Shown: piece by piece, positions 8,344 through 15,346 of the stretch
How positions within the stretch are numbered: the first letter of the stretch is position 1
How the letters are laid out: each line of letters opens with the position of its first letter
From: Geodermatophilaceae bacterium NBWT11
Lineage (GTDB): Bacteria > Actinomycetota > Actinomycetes > Mycobacteriales > Geodermatophilaceae
Reading direction: 5' to 3'
Length of the DNA stretch: 64,000 nt
Assembly (NCBI GenBank): GCA_014218215.1
Contig: CP043652.1
Span: 3,906,001 to 3,970,000, forward strand
Notes under the pieces: generated by a model
What the model saw: only the letters and a program-made list of their open reading frames with translations
What the model was told of the DNA's origin: nothing
The model's database searches: none
Translations under genes and position numbers: made by a program

Positions 8344-9855
8344 ATGACCTCCACTCAGGTCCGTCCCGACAGCACCACCGCACCGCAGGTCGCCGTGAAC
8401 GACATCGGCACCGCGGAGGACTTCCTCGCAGCCATCGACCAGACGATCAAGTACTTCAACGACGGCGACATCGTCGAGGGCGTCATCGTCAAGGTCGACC
8501 GCGACGAGGTGCTGCTGGACATCGGCTACAAGACCGAGGGCGTCATCCCCTCGCGTGAGCTGTCCATCAAGCACGACGTCGACCCCAACGAGGTCGTCTC
8601 CGTCGGCGACGAGGTGGAAGCCCTGGTCCTCCAGAAGGAGGACAAGGAAGGGCGTCTGATCCTGTCCAAGAAGCGCGCCCAGTACGAGCGCGCCTGGGGC
8701 ACGATCGAGGCCAAGAAGGAAGCCGACGAGGTCGTCACCGGCACCGTCATCGAGGTCGTCAAGGGCGGTCTCATCCTGGACATCGGCCTGCGCGGGTTCC
8801 TCCCGGCGTCGCTGGTCGAGATGCGTCGCGTCCGCGACCTGCAGCCCTACGTGGGCCGCGAGCTCGAGGCCAAGATCATCGAGCTGGACAAGAACCGCAA
8901 CAACGTCGTCCTCTCCCGTCGTCAGTGGCTGGAGCAGACCCAGTCCGAGGTCCGCAGCGAGTTCCTCAACAAGCTCGCCAAGGGCCAGGTCCGGACCGGG
9001 CAGGTCTCCTCGATCGTCAACTTCGGTGCCTTCGTGGACCTGGGTGGCGTCGACGGCCTGGTGCACGTCTCCGAGCTGTCCTGGAAGCACATCGACCACC
9101 CGTCCGAGGTCGTCGAGGTCGGCCAGGAGGTCACCGTCGAGGTCCTCGACGTCGACCTGGACCGTGAGCGCGTCTCCCTGTCGCTGAAGGCGACCCAGGA
9201 GGACCCGTGGCGTCAGTTCGCCCGGACCCACCAGATCGGGCAGGTCGTGCCCGGCAAGGTCACCAAGCTGGTCCCCTTCGGTGCGTTCGTGCGCGTCGAC
9301 GAGGGCATCGAGGGCCTGGTGCACATCTCCGAGCTGGCCGAGCGCCACGTGGAGATCCCGGAGCAGGTCGCGCAGGTCGGCGACGAGCTCCTGGTCAAGG
9401 TCATCGACATCGACCTGGACCGTCGTCGCATCTCGCTGTCGCTGAAGCAGGCCAACGAGGGCGTCATCGCCGAGGACGACCAGTTCGACCCGGCTGCCTA
9501 CGGCATGGCCGCTGCCTACGACGAGCAGGGCAACTACGTCTACCCCGAGGGCTTCGACTCCGACACCGGTGAGTGGCTCGAGGGCTTCGACGCTGCTCGT
9601 GAGGCGTGGGAGAAGCAGTACGCCGACGCCCAGGCGCGCTTCGAGGCGCACCAGAAGCAGATCACGGCGGCCCGCGAGGCCGACGCCGAGGCGGCTGCCG
9701 GTGGCAGCTACTCCAGCGACGCCCCCGTGGACTCGGACTCCGGTCCGGCTGCCAGCACCGGTTCCTCCTCCGGTGGCAGCAGCAGCGGCGGCGGCACCCT
9801 GGCCTCCGACGAGGCCCTGGCCGCGCTGCGCGCCAAGCTCGCCGGCGGCGAGTGA
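8344..9855 (+). CDS. rpsA: 30S ribosomal protein bS1
   Basis: RNA-binding ribosomal protein that helps mRNA docking, 503 aa. Four S1 domains are visible, at about residues 41-110, 125-190, 212-280 and 298-366; the third and fourth are the most alike (VNFGAFVDLGGVDGLVHVSE and VPFGAFVRVDEGIEGLVHIS). A C-terminal tail of about 130 residues contains an acidic/aromatic stretch, an A/Q/K-rich helix and a Ser/Gly-rich linker ending AALRAKLAGGE. It lies between polA and coaE as in mycobacteria. Codon use is strongly biased, with many GTC, CTG and CGT codons, as expected for a highly expressed gene. Confidence 0.97.
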   Translation: MTSTQVRPDSTTAPQVAVNDIGTAEDFLAAIDQTIKYFNDGDIVEGVIVKVDRDEVLLDIGYKTEGVIPSRELSIKHDVDPNEVVSVGDEVEALVLQKEDKEGRLILSKKRAQYERAWGTIEAKKEADEVVTGTVIEVVKGGLILDIGLRGFLPASLVEMRRVRDLQPYVGRELEAKIIELDKNRNNVVLSRRQWLEQTQSEVRSEFLNKLAKGQVRTGQVSSIVNFGAFVDLGGVDGLVHVSELSWKHIDHPSEVVEVGQEVTVEVLDVDLDRERVSLSLKATQEDPWRQFARTHQIGQVVPGKVTKLVPFGAFVRVDEGIEGLVHISELAERHVEIPEQVAQVGDELLVKVIDIDLDRRRISLSLKQANEGVIAEDDQFDPAAYGMAAAYDEQGNYVYPEGFDSDTGEWLEGFDAAREAWEKQYADAQARFEAHQKQITAAREADAEAAAGGSYSSDAPVDSDSGPAASTGSSSGGSSSGGGTLASDEALAALRAKLAGGE

Positions 9856-9882
9856 GCTCGTCCCCGCTGAGCTGATCAGCTG

Positions 9883-9926
9883 ACGACGGTGCGCCGTCCA
9901 CCTCCGGGTGGGCGGCGCACCGTCGT
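9883..9926 (+). terminator. rpsA terminator hairpin
   Basis: Perfect 14-bp inverted repeat: ACGACGGTGCGCCG at 9883-9896 pairs with 9913-9926, with a 16-nt loop, starting 28 nt after the rpsA stop. It has no U tract, which is usual for actinobacterial intrinsic terminators. Confidence 0.75.
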
Positions 9927-9958
9927 GTCCGGGGTCTGATCAGGGTCCGGACAGCACG

Positions 9959-9997
9959 ACGACGTCCCCGTGGGCCGGTGGCCCACGGGGACGTCGT
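9959..9997. terminator. Strong symmetric hairpin, probable bidirectional terminator
   Basis: An 18-bp perfect stem (9959-9976 with 9980-9997) closes a 3-nt loop. It lies between rpsA and the 3' end of the minus-strand small gene at 10038, so it can stop transcripts from both sides. Confidence 0.75.
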
Positions 9998-10037
9998 GGT
10001 CGGGGTGGTGCGACCCCGGGGGGTCAGCCGGTTCCCG

Positions 10038-10304
10038 TCAGAGGCTGAGGATGATCGCGAACGCGGTGCGCGGGCGGCCACCGGCCGAGGTCAGGGCGTC
10101 CCAGGTGTGCCGGCCGCTGGGCACCGAGCTCAGCAGCGAGCGCAGGAACGACGCCGTGGAGCGTGGGGTGCTCGGCTGCAGCCGGGCGGCGACGGCGGGC
10201 AGGTCGGCACACCGCACGCCACCGGGGACGTCGTTCCGGTGCCGGCCCGGGCCGCGACGCCTGCCGACGGCGGGCGAGGGCTCCAGGGACGTGTGTCGGG
10301 ACAT
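10038..10304 (-). CDS. Small protein of unknown function (88 aa)
   Basis: I do not recognise a family. The reading frame has about 93% G or C at third codon positions, far above what an unused frame would show, and a strong hairpin follows its stop, so I judge it a real gene. The product is basic at the N-terminus (RRRGPGRHR). A helical-looking middle ([24 protein letters not shown]) leads to a hydrophobic end, AFAIILSL. It has one Cys and no clear signal peptide. A purine-rich AGAGAGG lies about 13-19 nt upstream of the ATG. It is transcribed away from coaE. Confidence 0.6.
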   Translation of the reverse strand: MSRHTSLEPSPAVGRRRGPGRHRNDVPGGVRCADLPAVAARLQPSTPRSTASFLRSLLSSVPSGRHTWDALTSAGGRPRTAFAIILSL

Positions 10305-10485
10305 GGTCGGGTCCGCCTCTCTGCGCGGTGACCTCGGGAACGGTGGAGGTGAGGTCGCCGGGACGGACGCTAGGTCGTGTGACGGGTGTGACTGGTGCGA
10401 CGCGCCGGACGGATGTGGTCACCCTGGGTGTTCGTGGCCGGATCGTGACCTGGGGGCTCGTGCGGTGCGCCGGCCGGAGCTGTGC

Positions 10486-10491
10486 CAGGGT
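10486..10491 (+). promoter_or_regulatory. -10-like element (CAGGGT) before coaE
   Basis: CAGGGT ends 6 nt before the coaE GTG and matches the spacing of the other leaderless -10 elements in this window, but the first base is C rather than T. Confidence 0.3.
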
Positions 10492-10497
10492 CGGCCC

Positions 10498-11091
10498 GTG
10501 CTGAGGATCGGGTTGACCGGGGGCATCGGGTCGGGCAAGTCGACCGTGGCCGCCCGGCTGGTGGAGCACGGCGCCGTGCTGGTGGACGCCGACCGGATCG
10601 CCCGGGAGGTGGTGGAGCCCGGGACCGACGGCCTGGCGGCGGTGGCGGCGGCCTTCGGGGACGGCGTGCTCGCCGAGGACGGCTCGTTGGACCGTCCGGC
10701 GCTGGCAGCGGTGGTCTTCGGTGACGCCGGCCAGCGAGCGCGGCTTGACGGGATCGTGCACCCCCTGGTGCGCGCCCGGGCCGCCGAGCTGGTCGCTGCG
10801 GCCCCCCAGGACGCCGTGGTGGTCCAGGACGTGCCCCTGCTGGTGGAGACCGGCCAGGCCGGCTCCTACGACCTCGTGCTGGTCGTCCGCGCCGACGAGG
10901 GGACCCGGGTGGCCCGACTCGTCGGTCGGGGTCTCACCGCCGCCGATGCCCGGGCCCGGATCGCCAGTCAGGCCACGGACGCCGAACGGGCCGCGGTGGC
11001 CGACGTGGTGCTGGACAACGACGGCGACCGGGAGCAGCTCCTGGCGCAGGTGGACCGGTTCTGGTCCGACCGGGTCGCACCCGGCCGCTGA
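10498..11091 (+). CDS. coaE: Dephospho-CoA kinase
   Basis: Last step of coenzyme A synthesis: ATP-dependent phosphorylation of the 3'-OH of dephospho-CoA. The product is 197 aa with P-loop [12 protein letters not shown], the substrate-site [13 protein letters not shown], and the lid and C-terminal helices ([19 protein letters not shown]). GTG at 10498 is the natural family start. Unlike the mycobacterial enzyme, which carries an extra C-terminal UPF0157-like domain, this copy is stand-alone. It follows rpsA with a divergent small gene between them. Confidence 0.95.
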   Translation: MLRIGLTGGIGSGKSTVAARLVEHGAVLVDADRIAREVVEPGTDGLAAVAAAFGDGVLAEDGSLDRPALAAVVFGDAGQRARLDGIVHPLVRARAAELVAAAPQDAVVVQDVPLLVETGQAGSYDLVLVVRADEGTRVARLVGRGLTAADARARIASQATDAERAAVADVVLDNDGDREQLLAQVDRFWSDRVAPGR

Positions 11092-11095
11092 GACG

Positions 11096-11131
11096 ACGAA
11101 GGCCCCGGAGCAGCTGCTCCGGGGCCTTCGT
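11096..11131. terminator. Bidirectional terminator between coaE and tRNA-Val
   Basis: Near-complete palindrome of 36 nt (arms ACGAAGGCCCCGGAGCA and its complement) starting 4 nt after the coaE stop and ending 2 nt from the 3' end of the minus-strand tRNA-Val. It can serve both transcripts. Confidence 0.85.
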
Positions 11132-11133
11132 GC

Positions 11134-11208
11134 TGGTGGGCGATACTGGGATCGAACCAGTGACCTCTTCCGTGTCAGGGAAGCGCGCTACCGCTGCGCC
11201 AATCGCCC
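11134..11208 (-). tRNA. tRNA-Val (GAC)
   Basis: The acceptor stem GGGCGAT pairs with ATCGCCC, the anticodon loop is CTGACAC with GAC, and the T-arm is GGTTCGATCC. The 3' CCA is encoded (discriminator A, then CCA). It is third in the minus-strand Gly-Cys-Val cluster. Its 3' half is identical to the tRNA-Val (CAC) at 15210. Confidence 0.95.
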
Positions 11209-11264
11209 GTCTGTGACCTGACGGTCACCCCCGGCCCCGCCTCGAGCCAGCCCGGGGGCTGTCG

Positions 11265-11335
11265 AGGTGGAGACGGGATTTGAACCCGTGTAGACGGCTT
11301 TGCAGGCCGTTGCCTCGCCTCTCGGCCACTCCACC
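11265..11335 (-). tRNA. tRNA-Cys (GCA)
   Basis: The acceptor GGTGGAG pairs with CTCCACC, the anticodon stem ACGGC/GCCGT encloses CTGCAAA with GCA, and the discriminator is U. CCA is not encoded (the next bases give CGA), so it must be added after transcription, unlike the neighbouring tRNA-Val. Confidence 0.95.
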
Positions 11336-11374
11336 GCACACGAGCGCCGGTCTGAGACCAGCACCCGGGTTCCG

Positions 11375-11446
11375 AGCGGATGACGGGATTCGAACCCGCG
11401 ACCCTCACCTTGGCAAGGTGATGCTCTACCACTGAGCCACATCCGC
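11375..11446 (-). tRNA. tRNA-Gly (GCC)
   Basis: The acceptor GCGGATG pairs with CATCCGC, the anticodon loop is TTGCCAA with GCC, and the discriminator is U. CCA is not encoded. It is first in the cluster. A perfect inverted repeat, GCAGACGA/TCGTCTGC (11450-11469), sits just upstream of its 5' end and may be a processing or promoter-proximal element. Confidence 0.95.
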
Positions 11447-11481
11447 GACGCAGACGATCGCTCGTCTGCAGTGCATGGAGA

Positions 11482-11487
11482 ACTCTA
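11482..11487 (-). promoter_or_regulatory. -10 element (TAGAGT) of the tRNA Gly-Cys-Val cluster
   Basis: Read on the minus strand, TAGAGT fits TANNNT and lies 35 nt upstream of the tRNA-Gly 5' end. No convincing -35 was found. Confidence 0.4.
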
Positions 11488-11553
11488 GACGACCCTCCAG
11501 GGGGGTGCGCACCGGGGGGTCCCGCGGCCGGCCTCCTCGCGCGTACCTGCAGC

Positions 11554-12489
11554 TCAGCGGCTCGTGGAAGGGGCGCAGGGGGGTGTCCGGGGCGGTGCTG
11601 CGGCCGCCGGCAGCGCCCGGCCGAAGGCGTCGGTCCGGAGGAGGACGGTCTCGACGTGCCGGACCCCGTCGGGGCCCACCCGGAGGACGACGACCTCGGA
11701 GTCCACCGGACCGCCGTCGGCTGCGAGGAGGAGGGGGCCGGGCGCAGGGAGCACCCAGGCCGCGTCGTCCGCGCCGGCCCACGACCCCGGCCTGCCCGCC
11801 GGGGCGCCGCCGACCACCACGTCGGCACCTGCGGCCACGAGAGCCGCGGTGAGCTCGGGGGGCGCCCCGCCGGGACAGCCCCCGCCAGGCGGGGCCGCGA
11901 GCCGGACGACGACGACGTCCCCGGCCCGGTCCGCCCCGGTCACACCGGCCAGCAGCCGGCTGCGGTCGGCGGGGTCGGCTGTTCCGTTGAGCACCGACAC
12001 GGCCAGCGGACCCGTGTGCGCGACCCACGTGTCGCCGTGCCCGAGCCCGGCGGCGGCCAGCCCCGCCGTGCTCTCCGTCCCCGCCGGGCCGGACCACCGG
12101 GGGTCGAGTCGGGCGACGCCGTCGACCCCCGCATGGGCCAGGGCGGTGATCGCCGCCGCCGGGGGAGTGGACCCGTCCTCGGGGGCCACGAGGTCGACCA
12201 GGGCGACGTCGGCCGCCCGCAGGACGTCGGCCGTGCCGGCGAAGGGCCCCGCCGGGTCGTCGAGCAGGGGCAGTGTGCGGCCGCCGAACGAGACCGCACC
12301 GCCGATGGCGAGGCTGACCGTCGTCGGCGGGGCCCCGGTCCCCTCCTGCGCCGCGGGCGGCGCCGGGCGCAGCGTCTGGAGCAGGACGAGGGTGCCCGTG
12401 CCCACGGTCACCACCCCGACGGCGACGGCGACCGCGAGCGGCCGCACTGCTGCCCGGCGTGTCCGCCGGCGTGTCGTATGACGTCCCAC
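11554..12489 (-). CDS. Degenerate CapA-like (PGA_cap) membrane-anchored protein
   Basis: 311 aa with an Arg-rich N-terminus, one membrane segment at about residues 15-38 and an extracytoplasmic body. The order of elements resembles CapA/PgsA metallophosphatase-fold proteins: SLAIGGAVSFGGR where CapA has its first metal site, VLRAADVALVDLVAPEDG for the ADLVVVNLE strand, then ALAHAGVDGVARLD, and VAAGADVVVGGAPAG for GADVVIGHHPH. The metal-binding Asp/His/Asn residues are replaced by Gly/Ala, so it is probably not a phosphoesterase. The start is GTG at 12489 with TACGGT 6 nt upstream. Assignment is by pattern only. Confidence 0.6.
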   Translation of the reverse strand: MGRHTTRRRTRRAAVRPLAVAVAVGVVTVGTGTLVLLQTLRPAPPAAQEGTGAPPTTVSLAIGGAVSFGGRTLPLLDDPAGPFAGTADVLRAADVALVDLVAPEDGSTPPAAAITALAHAGVDGVARLDPRWSGPAGTESTAGLAAAGLGHGDTWVAHTGPLAVSVLNGTADPADRSRLLAGVTGADRAGDVVVVRLAAPPGGGCPGGAPPELTAALVAAGADVVVGGAPAGRPGSWAGADDAAWVLPAPGPLLLAADGGPVDSEVVVLRVGPDGVRHVETVLLRTDAFGRALPAAAAPPRTPPCAPSTSR

Positions 12490-12495
12490 GCCTCG

Positions 12496-12501
12496 ACCGT
12501 A
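12496..12501 (-). promoter_or_regulatory. -10 element (TACGGT), leaderless
   Basis: On the minus strand TACGGT ends 6 nt before the GTG at 12489 of the CapA-like gene, the spacing expected for a leaderless transcript. Confidence 0.4.
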
Positions 12502-12582
12502 CGAGACCGGAGCGTCTCGTGCTGCGCTGAACGCGCAGGTCAGCGCGCTGCCGACGGGGTGTGAGAGCCCCGTTGCAGTCGG

Positions 12583-13035
12583 TCAGCGACCGGTCGGGTC
12601 GGCACCGCCGTCGTGGAGCAGGGCCAGCAGCTCGGCGTCCACGCCCGGTGCCTCGGACTCGGCACCGCGGGGGACGAGCCGTTCGGTGGCCCGGAGGAAG
12701 TCCGCGACCACGCTGCGGGAGAGCTCGAACAGGGCGTGGCCCGAGGGCGCCCGCAGCTCGAGGAAGAGGACGTCCACGGCGGTGCGGGCCGGCCACAGGC
12801 GCACGTCGCCGTCCCCGGCGGGACGGGAGAGGCCGGCGTGCACGAGGTCGCGGCCCAGCAGCCACTCGACACCGTCGACGCCGCCGTCCTCGCCGGGCCG
12901 GCCACCGAAGCGGACGCGGACGGCGAAGGGGTCGGCCGGGTCGTAGACGAGGGTGGCGGGGACCTCGGTCCACGACCGCGGACCGACCAGGTGCAGCGTG
13001 GTCCGGGTCGTGCACCCCGGGGCAGGACTCGCCAT
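12583..13035 (-). CDS. SsgA-family sporulation/cell-division regulator
   Basis: 150 aa, with the SsgA/SsgB family pattern: LVYDPADPFAVRVRF, VEWLLGRDLVHAGL, GDGDVRLWPA, then ALFELSRSVVADFLRATE and a C-terminal acidic helix. SALP proteins occur in morphologically complex actinobacteria; SsgB marks the division site and recruits FtsZ in Streptomyces. Which paralogue this is cannot be told. The start at 13035 gives a normal length with a G-rich upstream (GGGTGGG). It is divergent from the ECF sigma gene. Confidence 0.88.
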   Translation of the reverse strand: MASPAPGCTTRTTLHLVGPRSWTEVPATLVYDPADPFAVRVRFGGRPGEDGGVDGVEWLLGRDLVHAGLSRPAGDGDVRLWPARTAVDVLFLELRAPSGHALFELSRSVVADFLRATERLVPRGAESEAPGVDAELLALLHDGGADPTGR

Positions 13036-13179
13036 GCCCGCACAACGACCCACCCCCCGGGAGGTGACGCGTCCCCGGGGTGTCGGGAGCAGGACCGCGG
13101 GACCGGTCCCACCCGACCGGGCTACGCCGAGGACCAGGTGAACCGCAGGACCCCCCGGTGGCGAACGCACCGTGTGACC

Positions 13180-13830
13180 ATGGGACTCGTGACCCGACCT
13201 GCCAGGCGCCCGGAGGACTCCTCCGCCGGCGACCTCGAGCTGATCCGTCGGTTGCAGGCCGGGGACCGGACCGCCGTCGAGGACCTCTACGACCGCTTCC
13301 GCCGGCCCGCGTTCGCCCTCGCCCGGCGGGTGCTCGCCGACGACACGCTGGCCGAGGACGTGCTGCAGGACGTGTTCCTGACCGTCTGGAAGGCCCCGCA
13401 CGCCTTCGACACCGCGCGGGGCTCCTTCGCCTCCTGGCTGTTGGCGATGGTCCACCACAAGGCGGTCGACGCGGTCCGGCGCGAGGAGTCCCACCGCCGC
13501 CGCCAGACCCGGGTCGAGGACGACCTGCGGCTCACCGAACCGGTCTCGCACCGGGACGTGGAGGACGAGGCGTGGGACCGGGTGGTCTCCGAGCGGGTGC
13601 GCACCGCCCTGCAGGCACTGCCGGCTCCCCAGCGCGAGGCGCTGACGCTGGCCTACTACGGCGGTTACACCCAGCGCGAGGTCGCGGCGTTGACCGGCAC
13701 CCCGCTGGGCACGGTCAAGACCCGCATGCTGGCCGGGATGCGCCGGTTGAAGGAGAACCTGGGCGGCGTCGTCGTCGGGTCCGCCCTGGGCAGCGCCCTG
13801 GGTACGGCGGTCGAGGGGGGCACGCGATGA
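13180..13830 (+). CDS. ECF RNA polymerase sigma factor (SigK/SigL-like)
   Basis: 216 aa. Sigma region 2 spans about residues 25-100 (DLYDRFRRPAFALARRVL; EDVLQDVFLTVWK; FASWLLAMVHHKAVD). Sigma region 4 spans about 150-205 (LPAPQREALTLAYYGGYTQ; GTPLGTVKTRMLAGMRRLK). The stop overlaps the ATG of the downstream anti-sigma gene (ATGA), the standard arrangement. ATG at 13180 was chosen; GTG at 13189 is an alternative. No strong ribosome binding site is seen. It belongs to the group regulated by RskA-type zinc-finger anti-sigma factors. Confidence 0.93.
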   Translation: MGLVTRPARRPEDSSAGDLELIRRLQAGDRTAVEDLYDRFRRPAFALARRVLADDTLAEDVLQDVFLTVWKAPHAFDTARGSFASWLLAMVHHKAVDAVRREESHRRRQTRVEDDLRLTEPVSHRDVEDEAWDRVVSERVRTALQALPAPQREALTLAYYGGYTQREVAALTGTPLGTVKTRMLAGMRRLKENLGGVVVGSALGSALGTAVEGGTR

Positions 13831-14695
13831 CCCGCGACCAGGACGCCGAGCACGAGGCCTTCGACGAGCTCGCCGTCGGCTGGGCCCTGCACGCGTTGGA
13901 GCCCGAGGACGAGGACGCCTTCGCCGGCCACCTCGCCGGGTGTGCCCGGTGCACCCGCACCGTGGCCGAGACCCACGAGGTGATGGCCGCCATGGCCACC
14001 GACCTCCCGGTGGCCGAGCCCTCCGTGGACCTGCGGGCCCGCCTGCGCGCCGCCGTCGAGGCGACCGAGCAGGATCCCGCACCCCAGGCGGTGGCCCCGC
14101 CCACGCCGATCCGCCGTGCCCCGAGGCCGACCGTCCCCGCCGACGCCGACGGGCCGGTCTCCCGGCCCCGGTTCTTCGGGCCGCGCCCGGTGCGGCACAG
14201 CGAGCAGACCCCGGCGTGGCGCCGGGTGGTCCCGCGCGCCCTGGTGGCCGCGGGGGTGGCCGCCGTCCTGGGCCTGGGCGCCTGGAACGTCGCGGTCACC
14301 CAGGACCGGGACGCCGCCCGCGCCACCGCGTCCGCCCAGTCCGACGTCATGTCCGCCCTGCTGGCACCGGGCCGCGCCACCATCGCGCCGATGGAGCACG
14401 ACGGGCGCACCGTGGCCACCGTGGTGGCCCGCGACGGTCAGGCCCAGGTGGTCACCGACGGCATGGGCGTGAACGACACCGCCGCCACGACCTACGTGCT
14501 GTGGGGGATGACGGAGGGCAGCCCGGTCGCGCTGGGCACCTTCGACGTGACCTCCCCGGGATGGACCTGCAGACCGTAGGCTCCGACGCGACCGGGCTGG
14601 ACGACTACTCCGCCTACGGCATCAGCATCGAGCCCGGTCGTCAGGCTCCGTCCTCCCCGACGGACATCGTGGCGAACGGGCAGGTGACCAGCTGA
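13827..14695 (+). pseudogene. RskA-type anti-sigma factor, interrupted by a frameshift
   Basis: The cytosolic zinc-binding anti-sigma domain has H35-x3-C39-x2-C42. One membrane helix lies at about 137-156, followed by an RskA extracytoplasmic domain (YVLWGMTEGSPVALGTFDV). As written, the frame ends at 14579 after 250 residues (SPGWTCRP). The missing family C-terminus (MDLQTVGSD to IEPGRQAPSSPTDIV) continues in another frame to 14695. Adding one base in the CCCCGGG run at 14554-14560 joins the two halves into a 289-aa protein. Either a real -1 mutation or a sequencing error explains this. The N-terminal inhibitory domain and membrane helix remain intact, so partial function is possible. Confidence 0.85.
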
Positions 14696-15177
14696 GCGAG
14701 CAGGAGACCAGGACCCCGTCCCGGCGGCCGGAGCGCGAGACCTCCGAGCAGCGACGGACCCGGTACGACACCGACGAGCACCAGAGCCTCCGCGAGCGGA
14801 TCGGCCGGCGGAAGTGGCGCCGACGGATCGCCGCGCGCAAGACCGTGGACACCGCCTACCGGGCCGGCGTCGGCGTCGTCGGTGCGCTGCTGCTCGCCGT
14901 CGGGCTGGTCACCATCCCGCTGCCGGGCCCCGGCTGGCTGACGGTCATCGCGGCGTTGTTCGTGCTGGCCTCGGAGTTCACCTGGGCCGAGCAGGTCCTG
15001 GAGTTCACCAAGCGCTACGTGAAGCTCTGGACCGACTGGATCGGCCGGCAGTCGATGTGGGTCCGGGTGCTCATCGGCCTGGCCACCGCGGCCTTCGTCT
15101 ACGGCGTCATCGTGTGCGTGCTGCACCTGACCGGGGTGCCCGACTGGGTCCCGGGGTGGGTGCCGCTCTGGCGGTAG
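14692..15177 (+). CDS. TIGR02611-type small membrane protein with unusual start
   Basis: Two membrane helices (GVGVVGALLLAVGLVTIPLPG and VLIGLATAAFVYGVIVCVLHL) flank the PGPGW box; function unknown. In-frame DNA upstream of GTG 14845 has strongly GC-biased third positions and encodes a plausible charged N-terminus (RRPERETSEQRRTRYDTDEH), so translation very likely begins earlier. No ATG, GTG or TTG exists in frame there. A CTG at 14692, 4 nt after AGGTGA, is the best candidate and gives 161 aa; GTG 14845 would give 110 aa and cut nothing from the membrane core. It overlaps the anti-sigma end by 4 nt. Confidence 0.7.
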   Translation: MSEQETRTPSRRPERETSEQRRTRYDTDEHQSLRERIGRRKWRRRIAARKTVDTAYRAGVGVVGALLLAVGLVTIPLPGPGWLTVIAALFVLASEFTWAEQVLEFTKRYVKLWTDWIGRQSMWVRVLIGLATAAFVYGVIVCVLHLTGVPDWVPGWVPLWR

Positions 15178-15209
15178 GCGTCTGGCATGATTGCCGGAGC
15201 ACCGCAGCC

Positions 15210-15284
15210 GGGCGATTGGCTCAGCGGTAGAGCGCTTCGTTCACACCGAAGAGGTCACTGGTTCGATCCCAGTATCGCCCACCA
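15210..15284 (+). tRNA. tRNA-Val (CAC)
   Basis: The acceptor GGGCGAT pairs with ATCGCCC, the anticodon loop is TTCACAC with CAC, and the 3' CCA is encoded. The last 37 nt plus 4 flanking bases are identical to the 3' end of the inverted tRNA-Val (GAC) at 11134. A CATGAT -10-like hexamer lies about 20 nt upstream. Confidence 0.95.
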
Positions 15285-15286
15285 GC

Positions 15287-15324
15287 ACAGCAGCCCCCCT
15301 CCCGTCCGGGAGGGGGGCTGCTGT
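15287..15324. terminator. Terminator after tRNA-Val (CAC)
   Basis: A perfect stem with arms of 17-18 bp (core CAGCCCCCCTCCCG and complement) around a 3-nt loop, 2 nt after the tRNA CCA. It lies between convergent transcripts, so it can also stop the minus-strand LLM gene. Confidence 0.85.
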
Positions 15325-15346
15325 CGTCCGTGGTCCGGGACTCCGA

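Noticed and set aside
11500-12560. Plus-strand frames (305 aa, 302 aa) over the CapA-like gene
   Set aside because: They are antisense to a minus-strand gene with a membrane segment and CapA-like order; the plus-strand translations are Arg/Gly/Pro low-complexity.
14554-14560. Programmed ribosomal frameshifting in the anti-sigma gene
   Set aside because: There is no typical slippery heptamer of the X XXY YYZ type with a downstream structure in register, and the family is not known for recoding. A mutation or sequence error is simpler.
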